From contig NZ_CANMQS010000009.1 in the NCBI RefSeq assembly GCF_947500075.1, positions 41,177 through 105,176 of the forward strand: 64,000 nucleotides of DNA, in the 5' to 3' direction. The stretch's first letter is position 1. Every line of letters starts with the position of its first letter. The translations under genes and the position numbers were made by a program. The notes beneath the pieces were generated by a model that was given only the letters and a program-made list of their open reading frames with translations, had not been told where the DNA came from and searched no databases. Below, piece by piece: positions 54,105 through 62,451 of this stretch. This stretch comes from an uncultured Sulfitobacter sp. (GTDB lineage Bacteria; Pseudomonadota; Alphaproteobacteria; Rhodobacterales; Rhodobacteraceae).

Positions 54105-55039
54105 GCACCGATACCCCGATGGACCCGGATATCAAGCGCAGCCTGCGCGACGCCTTCGGGCGATTTGCCACAGGTGTGACGGTGGTCACCACACGCCAGC
54201 CAGACGGGACGCCACGCGGGTTCACGGCGAACTCCTTTACCTCCGTTTCGCTTGAACCGCCGCTCTTGTTGGTGTGCATCGGGAAAACGGCCCACTCTTG
54301 CGATACTTTCGCGGCCTGCGACCATTTCACCGTGAACATCCTCGCGGATGATCAAAAGGAAATCTCCGGCCTCTTTGCCTCCCAATCGGCGGATAAATTC
54401 GGGATTGCGGACTGGCATCCCAATGCGCAGGCGATGCCGTTGATTGATGGGACTTTGGCGAACTTCAGCTGCGCACGGCACCAATTGGTGGATGCAGGCG
54501 ATCATCTGATCCTGATTGGCCGGGTGCTGGATTTTGAAACAGCCGATGGTGACCCTCTGGGGTACTACAAGGGGGCGTATTTCGACATCGGGCTGGACCG
54601 CGCCATGACGGAGGCTGCAACTGTCGGCGGCGTGACAATCGCCGCCGTGCTGGCCCATGACAACAGCCTGCTGTTGGCGGAGGATGCAAACGGTCAGGTC
54701 ACCTTGCCGACAGCCGCATCCATCGAGGCGCTGACCCGAAATCTGGAAGGCAGCGGGCTGACATCGGATTTGGCACATCTTTATGCCGTCTACCGGACAA
54801 CGGAAACCAAGGCGCAGCGGATTGTCTATCATGGGCACGTGCAGGGCACGCCGGGTCAGGGACTGCGGTTTCACGATCTGGGTACATTGCCGCTCAACCG
54901 CGTGCCGGATGATGCAGAACGTGCGCTTTTGCGCCGATACGCGCAGGAAAACCGGCACGGCACATTTGGCATCTATCACGGAACAGAGGTGGAAGGCGTC
55001 GTGCACACGCTCGCTGGAAATCACAAATATCATATCTGA
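54101..55039 (+). CDS. Flavin reductase with C-terminal degenerate Nudix-like domain
   Basis: Residues 10-165 are a flavin reductase-like FMN-binding split barrel (FATGVTVVTTRQPDGTPRGF, ANSFTSVSLEPPLLLVCIG read in parts), the type that feeds reduced flavin to two-component monooxygenases. Residues 175-285 are an extra domain: GGVTIAAVLAHDNSLLLAED and a helix EALTRNLEGSGL resemble a Nudix fold whose catalytic box has lost its glutamates. Total 312 residues, versus about 170 for ordinary reductases. The likely partner is the luciferase-like enzyme at 50189. Confidence 0.8.
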   Translation: MSTDTPMDPDIKRSLRDAFGRFATGVTVVTTRQPDGTPRGFTANSFTSVSLEPPLLLVCIGKTAHSCDTFAACDHFTVNILADDQKEISGLFASQSADKFGIADWHPNAQAMPLIDGTLANFSCARHQLVDAGDHLILIGRVLDFETADGDPLGYYKGAYFDIGLDRAMTEAATVGGVTIAAVLAHDNSLLLAEDANGQVTLPTAASIEALTRNLEGSGLTSDLAHLYAVYRTTETKAQRIVYHGHVQGTPGQGLRFHDLGTLPLNRVPDDAERALLRRYAQENRHGTFGIYHGTEVEGVVHTLAGNHKYHI

Positions 55040-55052
55040 CAGGAGAGAATTC

Positions 55053-55655
55053 ATGATTCCCGAATTGCGCAAGGTCGTCACCTTTGACGAGGACATCCAC
55101 ACCGAAGGCGGGCGTCCGTCTGATCCTGTCTTGCGGATGATTGGCGTAGCTGCCGTGGTGGCAAACCCCTGGGCAGGGCGCGGGTTCGTTGAAGATCTCC
55201 AGCCAGAGATCCTGCGGATGGCTCCGGTTCTGGGGCAGATGCTGTCTGATCGTCTGATCGCTCTTGCCGGTTCGGGTGATGCGATCGAAGCCTATGGCAA
55301 AGCCTGTATTGCCGGCACCAGTTGTGAAGTCGAACATGCCTCTGCGTTGATTCACACCCTCCAGTTCGGGAATTTCTACCGGGAAGCCGTTGGGGCAAAA
55401 AGCTACCTCGGGTTTACCAACACACGCGGGCCGGCAAACACGCAGATCCAGATCCCGTTGATGGACAAACATGACACCGGGCGGCGCTCTCATTATCTGA
55501 CCGTACAGTTTTCGATCTATGACGCACCCGGTGTGAACGAATTGGTTGTCGCGCTGGGTGCGGCGACGCGCGGGCGGCCCCATCACCGGATCGGCGACAG
55601 ATACTCAGACCTTGCAGCCCTTGGGCGCAATGTGGAGAACCCCGCAGGGGTCTGA
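55053..55655 (+). CDS. DUF1185 (amino acid synthesis family) protein
   Basis: Protein of 200 residues of the poorly characterised DUF1185 family. Seen are DEDIHTEGG near the N terminus, VVANPWAGRGFVEDL, the CIAGTSCEVEHASALIH stretch and GATRGRPHHRIGD near the C terminus; conserved His and Glu residues suggest a metal or catalytic site. ATG 55053 follows AGGAGAG. Last gene of the Rid-hydrolase-flavin reductase operon. The family name comes from proximity in other genomes; no function can be assigned. Confidence 0.82.
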   Translation: MIPELRKVVTFDEDIHTEGGRPSDPVLRMIGVAAVVANPWAGRGFVEDLQPEILRMAPVLGQMLSDRLIALAGSGDAIEAYGKACIAGTSCEVEHASALIHTLQFGNFYREAVGAKSYLGFTNTRGPANTQIQIPLMDKHDTGRRSHYLTVQFSIYDAPGVNELVVALGAATRGRPHHRIGDRYSDLAALGRNVENPAGV

Positions 55656-55742
55656 CGCCAGATTGCGGTCAATGCGCCTAGCCGACAGCGTTGACGATGC
55701 GGCTTGCGCGTTTTCTTGCATTCGCCGCAACATCTGTCCCCA

Positions 55743-56216
55743 TCAGATCTTCAAATCCAGCCGGGGTTTCCAGAAGGGCCGGAAGAGTTCGATCTTGGGG
55801 CAGCGGTTCATGACAACTTGCAGGCCCGCCTCTTCGGCCAGCTTTGCGGCCGCATCGTCGTAGACTCCGATCTGCCCCCAAAGCACCTTGGCCTTCATCG
55901 CAATTGCCTTTTCGGCAAAGCCATAGAACTCTTCCTTGGGGCGAAACACCTCGACCATGTCGACAGGGCGGTCAATGTCCTCAAGCGCGTGATAAACCTT
56001 GATCCCCCGGATTTCCTCAAGCCTGGGATTGGGGTTCACCGGGATCATGTCATAGCCGGTTTCATGCAGCACCCGCAGCACACCATAGCTGAACTTGGTC
56101 TTGTCGGCGCTGGCCCCCACCATGGCGATGGTCTTGACCGATTTCAGGATGTCGGCAAGGTAGGCCTGATCATAATCGTACAGATCGTCAATTGCTGTTG
56201 CAGGCATGGCGGTCAT
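55743..56216 (-). CDS. CoA-binding domain protein
   Basis: Small Rossmann protein (157 residues) of the succinyl-CoA synthetase alpha-like CoA-binding family, with KTIAMVGASADKTKFSYGV and LWGQIGVYDDAAAKLAEEAG. Stand-alone members occur widely and are presumed to bind CoA or acyl-CoA; the role is unknown. It overlaps the ferredoxin gene by four bases and is the last gene of the SBP56 operon. Confidence 0.85.
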   Translation of the reverse strand: MTAMPATAIDDLYDYDQAYLADILKSVKTIAMVGASADKTKFSYGVLRVLHETGYDMIPVNPNPRLEEIRGIKVYHALEDIDRPVDMVEVFRPKEEFYGFAEKAIAMKAKVLWGQIGVYDDAAAKLAEEAGLQVVMNRCPKIELFRPFWKPRLDLKI

Positions 56217-56614
56217 GCCTCCTTTTGTTTGTGCCGGACCGCCTGATGACGCGCGGGCAGAGGTGTTGCAATATCCGCCTTCAGTTCATGCGGTTTCAGC
56301 GGGTCAAGGAACGGGTTGCGGTAAAGGGTATCGTGGCTTTCCACGCCGATTTCCAAGGTGATATCGCTCACCGGGCGGGCCACGCATAAGATGACATATC
56401 CATCATTGATCTGGCGGTTGTTCAGCGCCACCTGCCGGCGCTGATCCACCGCGCCAGAGGTCAACTTGGCCGCGCAGGTGATGCAGCCTCCGTATTCACA
56501 ACCATACGGCAGATCGACGCCCTGATCGCGCAACTGTTCCAACAGCGGACGGCGGGCATCCACGCGGTAGGTCGCGCCATCCCGGTTGGCGAGGGTGACG
56601 ATGTGGGTCGTCAC
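56213..56614 (-). CDS. 2Fe-2S ferredoxin
   Basis: Plant-type 2Fe-2S ferredoxin domain with a C-terminal tail (133 residues). Ligands are in CEYGGCITC (C-x4-C-x2-C) around residue 40 and the fourth Cys about 30 residues later in VILCVARP. Overlaps the SBP56 gene and the CoA-binding gene by four bases each, so the three are co-translated. It probably passes electrons to or from a partner not recognisable here. Confidence 0.88.
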   Translation of the reverse strand: MTTHIVTLANRDGATYRVDARRPLLEQLRDQGVDLPYGCEYGGCITCAAKLTSGAVDQRRQVALNNRQINDGYVILCVARPVSDITLEIGVESHDTLYRNPFLDPLKPHELKADIATPLPARHQAVRHKQKEA

Positions 56615-57963
56615 AGCCAGATGTCACTTGTACAGTCGCCACCGGGATAGCGCGCTTCGTGGCAGCGGCTGGGGCCATTCGGCTCCTTGCCGAAATCAAC
56701 GATGAAATCTTCATTGATCTTCATGCCCCCATTCACCGGATCGCAATCAATCATCACCATCACTCCGCCCTTTTCCCGGATCTCCGGGTAAAACTGGTTG
56801 TCCCAGGTGGAGAACAGCGAGGTCGTGACATAGAGCCTCTTGCCATCAAGGCTCAGCTGGAACATCTGCGGCCCACCTGCCATTTCAACACCGTTCACCA
56901 CAGGTGCCTTGCCGAGCAGACCACCCATATACACCTGCCCCGTCAGCACGGGATTGTGCGGATCGCTGATGTCATATTGGCGCATGTCCCCATGCAGCCA
57001 GTTGTTGAGGTAAAGGTATTTGTCATCCATCGAGATCAGGATCGCCGACATCACGCCGGGGATCGGGATCGGCCAGTCAGGGTGGGGTTCATTCTCGACA
57101 TCGATGACCTTTTCCCATTGCCAGGCACCGGCATCATCTTTCCACCAGTGAATGACATTGGAAGACAGCGCAGCCCCGCAGAACCCATGGGTGCTGTCCG
57201 GATCATGGTGGAATTTTACCTCCAGCGGGATCAGCCCGTCTTCGCCCAGATACATGGTCTGGATCGGCTCGCGTTTCTCAAAGTCCCAGAAATGCAGTTC
57301 ACGCCCGTATTTCAGATGCCCGACTTCTTCCAAATCGAACCCCGGCATGAAGGTGTTGGGTGCTGCCCATTCCGAACTGACCATGATGTTGTGGCGCGGC
57401 TGATACCAGAAGTCATAGCCGAACTTGATGTCGCCCATGGAGTTTTCCCAACGGCCCTGAATCTCAAAATCCTTGTTGAGATGCAGATAACCGCCCGGCG
57501 CTTCACCCTTGGCGTCGCCCAGAAAGGAAATGATGATCTCGGAGCCCAGACAATGGACCGTGTGCGGACCGCTGAGGTCGGTTTTCGATTTGATCTCAGC
57601 CCCGTCGATCACCTTGTGCAGACGGGGCGCGCGCGGATCCGTCGCAGTATCGACAATGTGCAGATTGTTTGACCGCACACCCGGAAGGATCAGGTATTTG
57701 CGCGACATGGAGCCATCGTCAAAACACGATGAACACGCGTTCCAGCCCATATGGTGCAATTCATCCCCGATACCCGGCATCTCAAGCCGGTGGATCACCT
57801 GAGAATAGGTTGGGCTGTCGGGGTCGACATCCACGGTTGCAAGGTAATCAGGTTTCTGAATGCCCGTCCCGGTGTAGATCGCAATTGTATAGAGCAGCGT
57901 CTCACAAGGCGCTTTGATCGCATCCCCCGGAGACGCATAACCCGGACCACAACATTCCATCAA
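56611..57963 (-). CDS. SBP56/selenium-binding protein family, probable methanethiol oxidase
   Basis: Beta-propeller protein of the SBP56/SELENBP1/MtoX family (450 residues). Typical stretches include HHMGWNACSSCFDD, GPHTVHCLGSEI, HHDPDSTHGFCGAAL and NNWLHGDMRQYDISDP; the His and Cys residues are candidate copper ligands. MtoX oxidises methanethiol, which marine Rhodobacteraceae release from DMSP. No signal peptide is visible, unlike periplasmic MtoX. An SCO1/MauG-like maturation gene is absent; ferredoxin and CoA-binding genes follow instead. Confidence 0.83.
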   Translation of the reverse strand: MMECCGPGYASPGDAIKAPCETLLYTIAIYTGTGIQKPDYLATVDVDPDSPTYSQVIHRLEMPGIGDELHHMGWNACSSCFDDGSMSRKYLILPGVRSNNLHIVDTATDPRAPRLHKVIDGAEIKSKTDLSGPHTVHCLGSEIIISFLGDAKGEAPGGYLHLNKDFEIQGRWENSMGDIKFGYDFWYQPRHNIMVSSEWAAPNTFMPGFDLEEVGHLKYGRELHFWDFEKREPIQTMYLGEDGLIPLEVKFHHDPDSTHGFCGAALSSNVIHWWKDDAGAWQWEKVIDVENEPHPDWPIPIPGVMSAILISMDDKYLYLNNWLHGDMRQYDISDPHNPVLTGQVYMGGLLGKAPVVNGVEMAGGPQMFQLSLDGKRLYVTTSLFSTWDNQFYPEIREKGGVMVMIDCDPVNGGMKINEDFIVDFGKEPNGPSRCHEARYPGGDCTSDIWL

Positions 57964-58044
57964 GCGTTCCTCATTCCTTCAACAGATTGCGGGCAATCAA
58001 CAACGATGCCGCCCGGACACCATAGCCACCAAAACGGTGCAGGC

Positions 58045-58071
58045 AACGGTCGACTGCCGGGATCTGTCTAG
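58045..58071 (+). promoter_or_regulatory. Candidate ECF sigma promoter upstream of the sigma locus
   Basis: AAC (58045-58047), 18 bases, GTCTAG (58066-58071). The same AAC-N18-GTCTAG pattern occurs at 60362-60388. Form and spacing fit ECF-type -35 (AAC core) and -10 elements. It lies 112 bases before the membrane protein gene. The rest of the 219-base gap from 57964 is otherwise featureless. Confidence 0.55.
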
Positions 58072-58182
58072 AGGCCTTCGGCGTTTCTCCCACGCTGAAG
58101 TTACCCTTACGGCAACTGCAACTCTTCTCTGGTTCAATCCGTTTCTTTGGATGGGGCAAACAGACCGGCGTTTGGAACTCGC

Positions 58183-58680
58183 ATGAAAAACCTTTTCAGA
58201 AGGTTCAGAAGGAAGCGACCAGCATCGCCAGATGAGACTGATCTTGTCTCCCTGCCAGCGCTGGCTCATCTGGTCAGCCCGGCCGATCCCGACCCGCAAC
58301 TGTTTGTCGACATCGAAGCCATCATTGATCAAGAAGAGGCCGTCCAGCGCCGCTCAACGGACCGACGTACGTTCGGACCGCGCGCCCTTCTTCTGGCGCT
58401 GTTTGCAGGCTGCTTGATTGGCGGGTCCACCATTACCTTGATGCAATCCCACCAGCAGGTCGTCGTGCAGCCGCAGAAATCCAGCCCCTGGATCCCGTTG
58501 GGATCAGTGACACTCAAAGGGGCAGCTTTGCGCAGTTTCGTTCGGGCAAAATGCGACGGCAGATCACATTTCCTCATCACCATGCACCGGCTTCAGGATC
58601 ATAACTCCATTGAGAGCCGCAACATGAACCCCACCCTGATACCAGAGGGAGAAAAAATTCGTATTGAGTGCATCTTTTAG
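58183..58680 (+). CDS. Hypothetical single-pass membrane protein
   Basis: Not recognised. The 165-residue protein has a very basic N terminus (MKNLFRRFRRKRP), an acidic stretch around residues 45-60, one membrane segment around residues 77-98 and a C-terminal part of about 65 residues, probably periplasmic. Start is ATG 58183; an upstream in-frame start at 58147 is possible. It precedes the ECF sigma gene by 103 bases in the same direction and could be a regulatory partner, which is only inference. Confidence 0.65.
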   Translation: MKNLFRRFRRKRPASPDETDLVSLPALAHLVSPADPDPQLFVDIEAIIDQEEAVQRRSTDRRTFGPRALLLALFAGCLIGGSTITLMQSHQQVVVQPQKSSPWIPLGSVTLKGAALRSFVRAKCDGRSHFLITMHRLQDHNSIESRNMNPTLIPEGEKIRIECIF

Positions 58681-58783
58681 CATCTGCGCCCCGTAGATCA
58701 TGTAAAATGACATGCGAGGGCAAGATGTGGGTGTGACAAAACTGGTGCCACGTTCTCAGGGCGCACGGCACGCTGGGGGGAAA

Positions 58784-59326
58784 ATGGGGACCGCTGAACA
58801 GTCCCGAAAACTGGCTGATCTGTTGCAGGCCTGCGCGCAGGGCGACCGTGCGGCGTTTCGAAGTTTCTATGATCTGAGCGCGCGGTATGTCTTTGGCGTG
58901 ACCCTTGCCATTCTCAGGGACCGCGAAGTCGCGCGTGAGGTTGCGCAAGAAACATACGTTCGCATCTGGCGACGTGCCAGCCAGTTTGATCTGAAATCCG
59001 GGAACCCGTTGTCTTGGGTCGGGTCCATCGCCCGAAACTGCGCCATCGACCGGCTGCGATCCGATCGCGCACGTGGGTTTGTCGAATTCTCCGACACCGT
59101 GCCCGACATCGCCGCTGGCCCGGACCCGGCAACACAAATGCTGGACAGCATGGTGATCCGCCGCCTGCTGGATGATTTGCGTCCTGAATACCGCAGGGCG
59201 CTCTTGCTCTGCTACTTTCAGGGCTACAGTTACAATGAACTTGCAACCGTGATGGACGTTCCTGTCGGTACGGCAAAAAGCTGGGTGCGCCGGGGTTTGG
59301 CCGCTTTGAAGGAAGCAATGATATGA
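58784..59326 (+). CDS. ECF RNA polymerase sigma factor (RpoE/ChrR-associated type)
   Basis: Sigma-70 family ECF factor (180 residues from ATG 58784, which follows GGGGGG). Region 2 is AREVAQETYVRIWRR and region 4 is YNELATVMDVPVGTAKSWVRRGL. Co-translated (ATGA) with a ChrR-like cupin anti-sigma factor. In Rhodobacter such a pair responds to singlet oxygen, fitting a phototroph, but this could be a paralogous pair. Two AAC-N18-GTCTAG elements nearby are candidate targets. Confidence 0.9.
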   Translation: MGTAEQSRKLADLLQACAQGDRAAFRSFYDLSARYVFGVTLAILRDREVAREVAQETYVRIWRRASQFDLKSGNPLSWVGSIARNCAIDRLRSDRARGFVEFSDTVPDIAAGPDPATQMLDSMVIRRLLDDLRPEYRRALLLCYFQGYSYNELATVMDVPVGTAKSWVRRGLAALKEAMI

Positions 59327-59841
59327 AAAAGACGAGTGACGCAGCATTTGAGGCGATTGAAGCTGCATTGGGTGGTTTGGATACGCGCGGCGCATTACCG
59401 GGCACCCGCCCTGATCTGGGCCGGGAGGTGGCAGAGATCAATGAAATCCTGACACCCATCTTGCAGGGATTGCCGCAGGCCGAACCACCGGCTGACTTGT
59501 TTGATGTAATCGTCGCAGATCTCGATGCCGCTGCTGAGGATCAGACACAGGCAAGCTATGCCCGTGAAGGTGTATGGGAGCAGCGGTCGGAGAAGATATG
59601 GAAGAAGGTCCTTGGCCAAGATGCCGAAACGGGACGATCCATGTACCTGCTACGCTGCCTGCCCGGCGCACAGATCAGCTCGCATCCGCATGAGCGGACC
59701 GAACATCTTTTCATTATCGAGGGTGAGTTATGGATGGGCGGAAAGCTCTATAAGGCAGGGGATGCGCAAACCTCCACACCGGGCAGCAAACATGCGGTGA
59801 TTGACATGCCGACGGGATGCCTGGTGCTGGTCAGCGCCTAA
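59323..59841 (+). CDS. ChrR-like cupin anti-sigma factor
   Basis: Protein of 172 residues. The C-terminal half is a cupin with metal motif SSHPHERTEHLFIIEGE around residues 123-139. The N-terminal anti-sigma region lacks the H-x3-C-x2-C zinc motif of classical ChrR; the only cysteines are in LLRCLPG and TGCLVL. It may bind the sigma factor without zinc. Start overlaps the sigma stop. The gene end overlaps the convergent prepilin peptidase by four bases. Confidence 0.82.
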   Translation: MKKTSDAAFEAIEAALGGLDTRGALPGTRPDLGREVAEINEILTPILQGLPQAEPPADLFDVIVADLDAAAEDQTQASYAREGVWEQRSEKIWKKVLGQDAETGRSMYLLRCLPGAQISSHPHERTEHLFIIEGELWMGGKLYKAGDAQTSTPGSKHAVIDMPTGCLVLVSA

Positions 59842-60290
59842 CGCGCGACCCCGCGCAGCCACAAGATCCAGAAAACGCCGGCAAGCCAGGGACCAAAGGC
59901 AAGCCTGCGCTGACGTATCAGCAGGGCGAAGGCCAACGCGGCAATTGCCGCCCCGGCCACCAGCGTCGGCAGGTCCCGCCACCCCAGCCAGGCCCCTGCG
60001 GCGGCGAGCAACTTTGCATCGCCCAGACCAAGCCCATCCTGCCCGGTCCGGCGGAAATACACCGCGCCCAGCAACGCAAAAACGCAGAACCCTGCGGCTG
60101 CGCCCAAAAGGGCCTCTTCGGTCTGGATGCCACCGGGCAAAGTGCTCAACCATAGTCCAGCAGCGATCAGCGGCAGGCTCGCCCGGTCGGGGATACGGAA
60201 GGTCCTGATGTCGCAATGGGCAATCCAGCCCAGCATGCAAAACAGAAAAATGGATGCGATCCCCTCTGTCGTCCCTATCCCTCCGTGCAT
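59838..60290 (-). CDS. Minimal A24 prepilin peptidase
   Basis: Type 4 prepilin peptidase domain only (150 residues), without the N-terminal methylase domain of PilD/GspO. The two catalytic Asp motifs are CDIRTFRIPD and GLGDAKLL; several membrane helices are present. ATG 60290 is chosen; an in-frame upstream extension to 60401 is unlikely. It would process the pseudopilins encoded at the right end of the window. The 239-base gap to the next gene holds an ECF-type promoter. Confidence 0.83.
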   Translation of the reverse strand: MHGGIGTTEGIASIFLFCMLGWIAHCDIRTFRIPDRASLPLIAAGLWLSTLPGGIQTEEALLGAAAGFCVFALLGAVYFRRTGQDGLGLGDAKLLAAAGAWLGWRDLPTLVAGAAIAALAFALLIRQRRLAFGPWLAGVFWILWLRGVAR

Positions 60291-60361
60291 GTGGCAAGCT
60301 CCCGCCTTGGTCTCCTCATCAACAGATACGCAGGGGCGCCTGATATTGTTTCGGGCGGTGA

Positions 60362-60388
60362 AACTTTTTCGGCAAGCATTCCGTCTAG
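60362..60388 (+). promoter_or_regulatory. Candidate ECF sigma promoter upstream of DUF4331 gene
   Basis: AAC (60362-60364), 18 bases, GTCTAG (60383-60388), preceded by GTGA. Identical in core and spacing to 58045-58071. Transcription would start near 60394, leaving a leader of about 135 bases. Confidence 0.55.
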
Positions 60389-60529
60389 TCGGATGCAGCA
60401 CCTGACAATTCCTGCAAGCGGGTCACCGCTCCGGGGCTGAAATCCGCTGTCGTACATCTCTTCACGCAAAAGGTCTCCTTCTGCGCCCGGAGAGGCTGTG
60501 CGCAAACAAGATCTGAAAGAGGACATCAC

Positions 60530-62155
60530 ATGAAAACCAAAAAACTTCTGACCCTGAGCACGGCACTTGTGGCCACGCTTGTGGGCGCAACGGGGCCAGC
60601 CCTGGCATCGTCTCACAGGGAGGCACCGGCCATCACCGAACACCCCAAGGTGGACGGAACGGATATGTACCTGTTCCGCAGCTATGAGCCCGGCCGCGAG
60701 GGTTTTGTGACCCTGCTGGCGAACTACCAGCCGTTGCAGGTCAACTACGGCGGCCCGAGTTATTACACGATGGACGCGGACGGCATTTATGAGTTGCACA
60801 TCGACAACGACGGGGACGCGATCGAAGACCTGACGTTTCAGTTCGACTTCGAGAACCAGCTTGCCAACGGCGGCGCGGGCATCGGCCTTGATATCGGCGG
60901 GGAGAATGTCGCGATCCCGTTGAAATACGCAGGCCCCATTCTCGCGAATGATCAATCCCTGCTGAACGAAAGTGAGACCTACGGAATCACGATGATCGAA
61001 GGGGACCGCCGCAGCGGGACGCGCAGCATTGTCACCCGTGCAGGGTCAGGCAACGCCACATTCACCAAGCCGCTGGACTACGTTGGCACCAAGACGCTGC
61101 CGGATTATGACGCCTACGCCAACCAATACGTCTATGACATCGACATGCCCGGCTGCGACACGCCCGGACGGGTCTTCGTCGGACAGCGGGCGGAGGCCTT
61201 TGCACTCAACCTGGGTGAGGTTTTTGACCTGATCAACTTTGTGCCCATCGAAGGCGACAGTGCGCCCGGTGCAGGCGACGGTGGTGGCTTTGACGGTGGC
61301 ATCACCCAAAGCCGCATCAACGACGACCTGTTTGGCAAGGTGAACGTGACCACCATTGCGATGGAGCTGCCGATTGACTGCGTCACCACGGGCAGTGATC
61401 CGGTGATTGGCGCCTGGACAACGTCCAGCCTGCCGCAAGGTGAGCTTGAAAACCCCTCCCCGACCTACGAAGACACCTCCCGCGTTGGCGGTGCTCTGGT
61501 TCAGCAATCGCGCATCTCGACCCCGCTGGTCAACGAGGTGGTTATCGGGATTCCAGACAAGGATCGTTTCAACGGATCCGAGCCGATTGATGACGGCAGT
61601 TTTGCCACCTACGTGACCAATCCCACTTTCCCCCGGCTGGTTGAGATCCTCTTTGGCCCGCCGCTGGGGGCCACCGACGCGCTGGCGCCAACCAACCTGC
61701 CCCGCACCGACCTTGTCGCGACTTTCCTGACCGGCCTTCCCGGCCTCAATCAACCGCAGAACGTGGTGGGTTCGGAAATGCTGCGGCTGAACACTGCCGT
61801 TCCGGCCACGCCGCGGGACCAGCAGCACAGCTTTGGTGTGGTTGCAGAGGACCTTGCCGGTTTCCCAAACGGACGCCGCCCCGGCGATGACGTGATTGAC
61901 GTGATCCTGCGGGTCGCGATGGGCGCGCTGTGTCATCCGGTCCCGTTGGGTGCGGAACTGGGTGTTGAAGGCGCAGAGGAAGACAGCGCAACGGATCTGA
62001 TCAACCTGGGTTTCTGCACCCCCGATCAGGCCCCCATCGGGAACCTCGCTCTGACCGACGGCGCGCCCATTGCGGCAAGCGAGTTGCAAAACAGCTTCCC
62101 CTACCTCAACTCACCTGTCCCCGGATCGCCAAACGGCACCGTGGTCAGCAACTGA
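60530..62155 (+). CDS. Secreted DUF4331 protein
   Basis: Exported protein of 541 residues. A Sec signal peptide of about 26 residues ends in ALA; the mature chain begins SSHREAPAITEHPKVDGTD, the hallmark of DUF4331. The rest is rich in Asp and Gly with GRRPGDDVIDVILR near the C terminus. Function of the family is unknown; a periplasmic or cell-surface location is likely. A small lipoprotein gene follows 17 bases on. Probably under an ECF sigma promoter. Confidence 0.87.
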   Translation: MKTKKLLTLSTALVATLVGATGPALASSHREAPAITEHPKVDGTDMYLFRSYEPGREGFVTLLANYQPLQVNYGGPSYYTMDADGIYELHIDNDGDAIEDLTFQFDFENQLANGGAGIGLDIGGENVAIPLKYAGPILANDQSLLNESETYGITMIEGDRRSGTRSIVTRAGSGNATFTKPLDYVGTKTLPDYDAYANQYVYDIDMPGCDTPGRVFVGQRAEAFALNLGEVFDLINFVPIEGDSAPGAGDGGGFDGGITQSRINDDLFGKVNVTTIAMELPIDCVTTGSDPVIGAWTTSSLPQGELENPSPTYEDTSRVGGALVQQSRISTPLVNEVVIGIPDKDRFNGSEPIDDGSFATYVTNPTFPRLVEILFGPPLGATDALAPTNLPRTDLVATFLTGLPGLNQPQNVVGSEMLRLNTAVPATPRDQQHSFGVVAEDLAGFPNGRRPGDDVIDVILRVAMGALCHPVPLGAELGVEGAEEDSATDLINLGFCTPDQAPIGNLALTDGAPIAASELQNSFPYLNSPVPGSPNGTVVSN

Positions 62156-62172
62156 TCGCAGCGGAAAGGAGA

Positions 62173-62388
62173 ATGCAGATGCACATGCAAAACATCAAAC
62201 TTGCGCTGCTGGGATCGCTTCTGACCGCGCTGGCAGCATGCGGTGGCGGAAGCGCGGCGGTGCCTGGGATCGAACGCTTGGGCGCAACGTTCCAGCAGGC
62301 TTTCGGCCAGGGACCAAACGATGCACCAATCGATGTCTCAAATGCCGATCTGGCGTTGCAGCTGAACGCGGATCCGTTCGAGCTCTGA
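62173..62388 (+). CDS. Small lipoprotein
   Basis: Predicted lipoprotein of 71 residues with a lipobox LTALAAC around residues 17-23, giving a mature part under 50 residues. ATG 62173 follows AAGGAGA; a second ATG two codons on is possible. Co-transcribed with the DUF4331 gene and followed by a strong terminator. Function unknown. Confidence 0.75.
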   Translation: MQMHMQNIKLALLGSLLTALAACGGGSAAVPGIERLGATFQQAFGQGPNDAPIDVSNADLALQLNADPFEL

Positions 62389-62414
62389 CCCTCCAGTCAA
62401 AGCCTGAACAGATG

Positions 62415-62446
62415 TCGCCGCCGGAACCATTCCGGCGGCGATTTTT
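62415..62446 (+). terminator. Intrinsic terminator after the lipoprotein gene
   Basis: Perfect 12-bp stem TCGCCGCCGGAA/TTCCGGCGGCGA with a three-base loop, followed by TTTTTG on the plus strand. It sits just before the end of the convergent gspK gene. Confidence 0.9.
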
Positions 62447-62451
62447 GTTGA

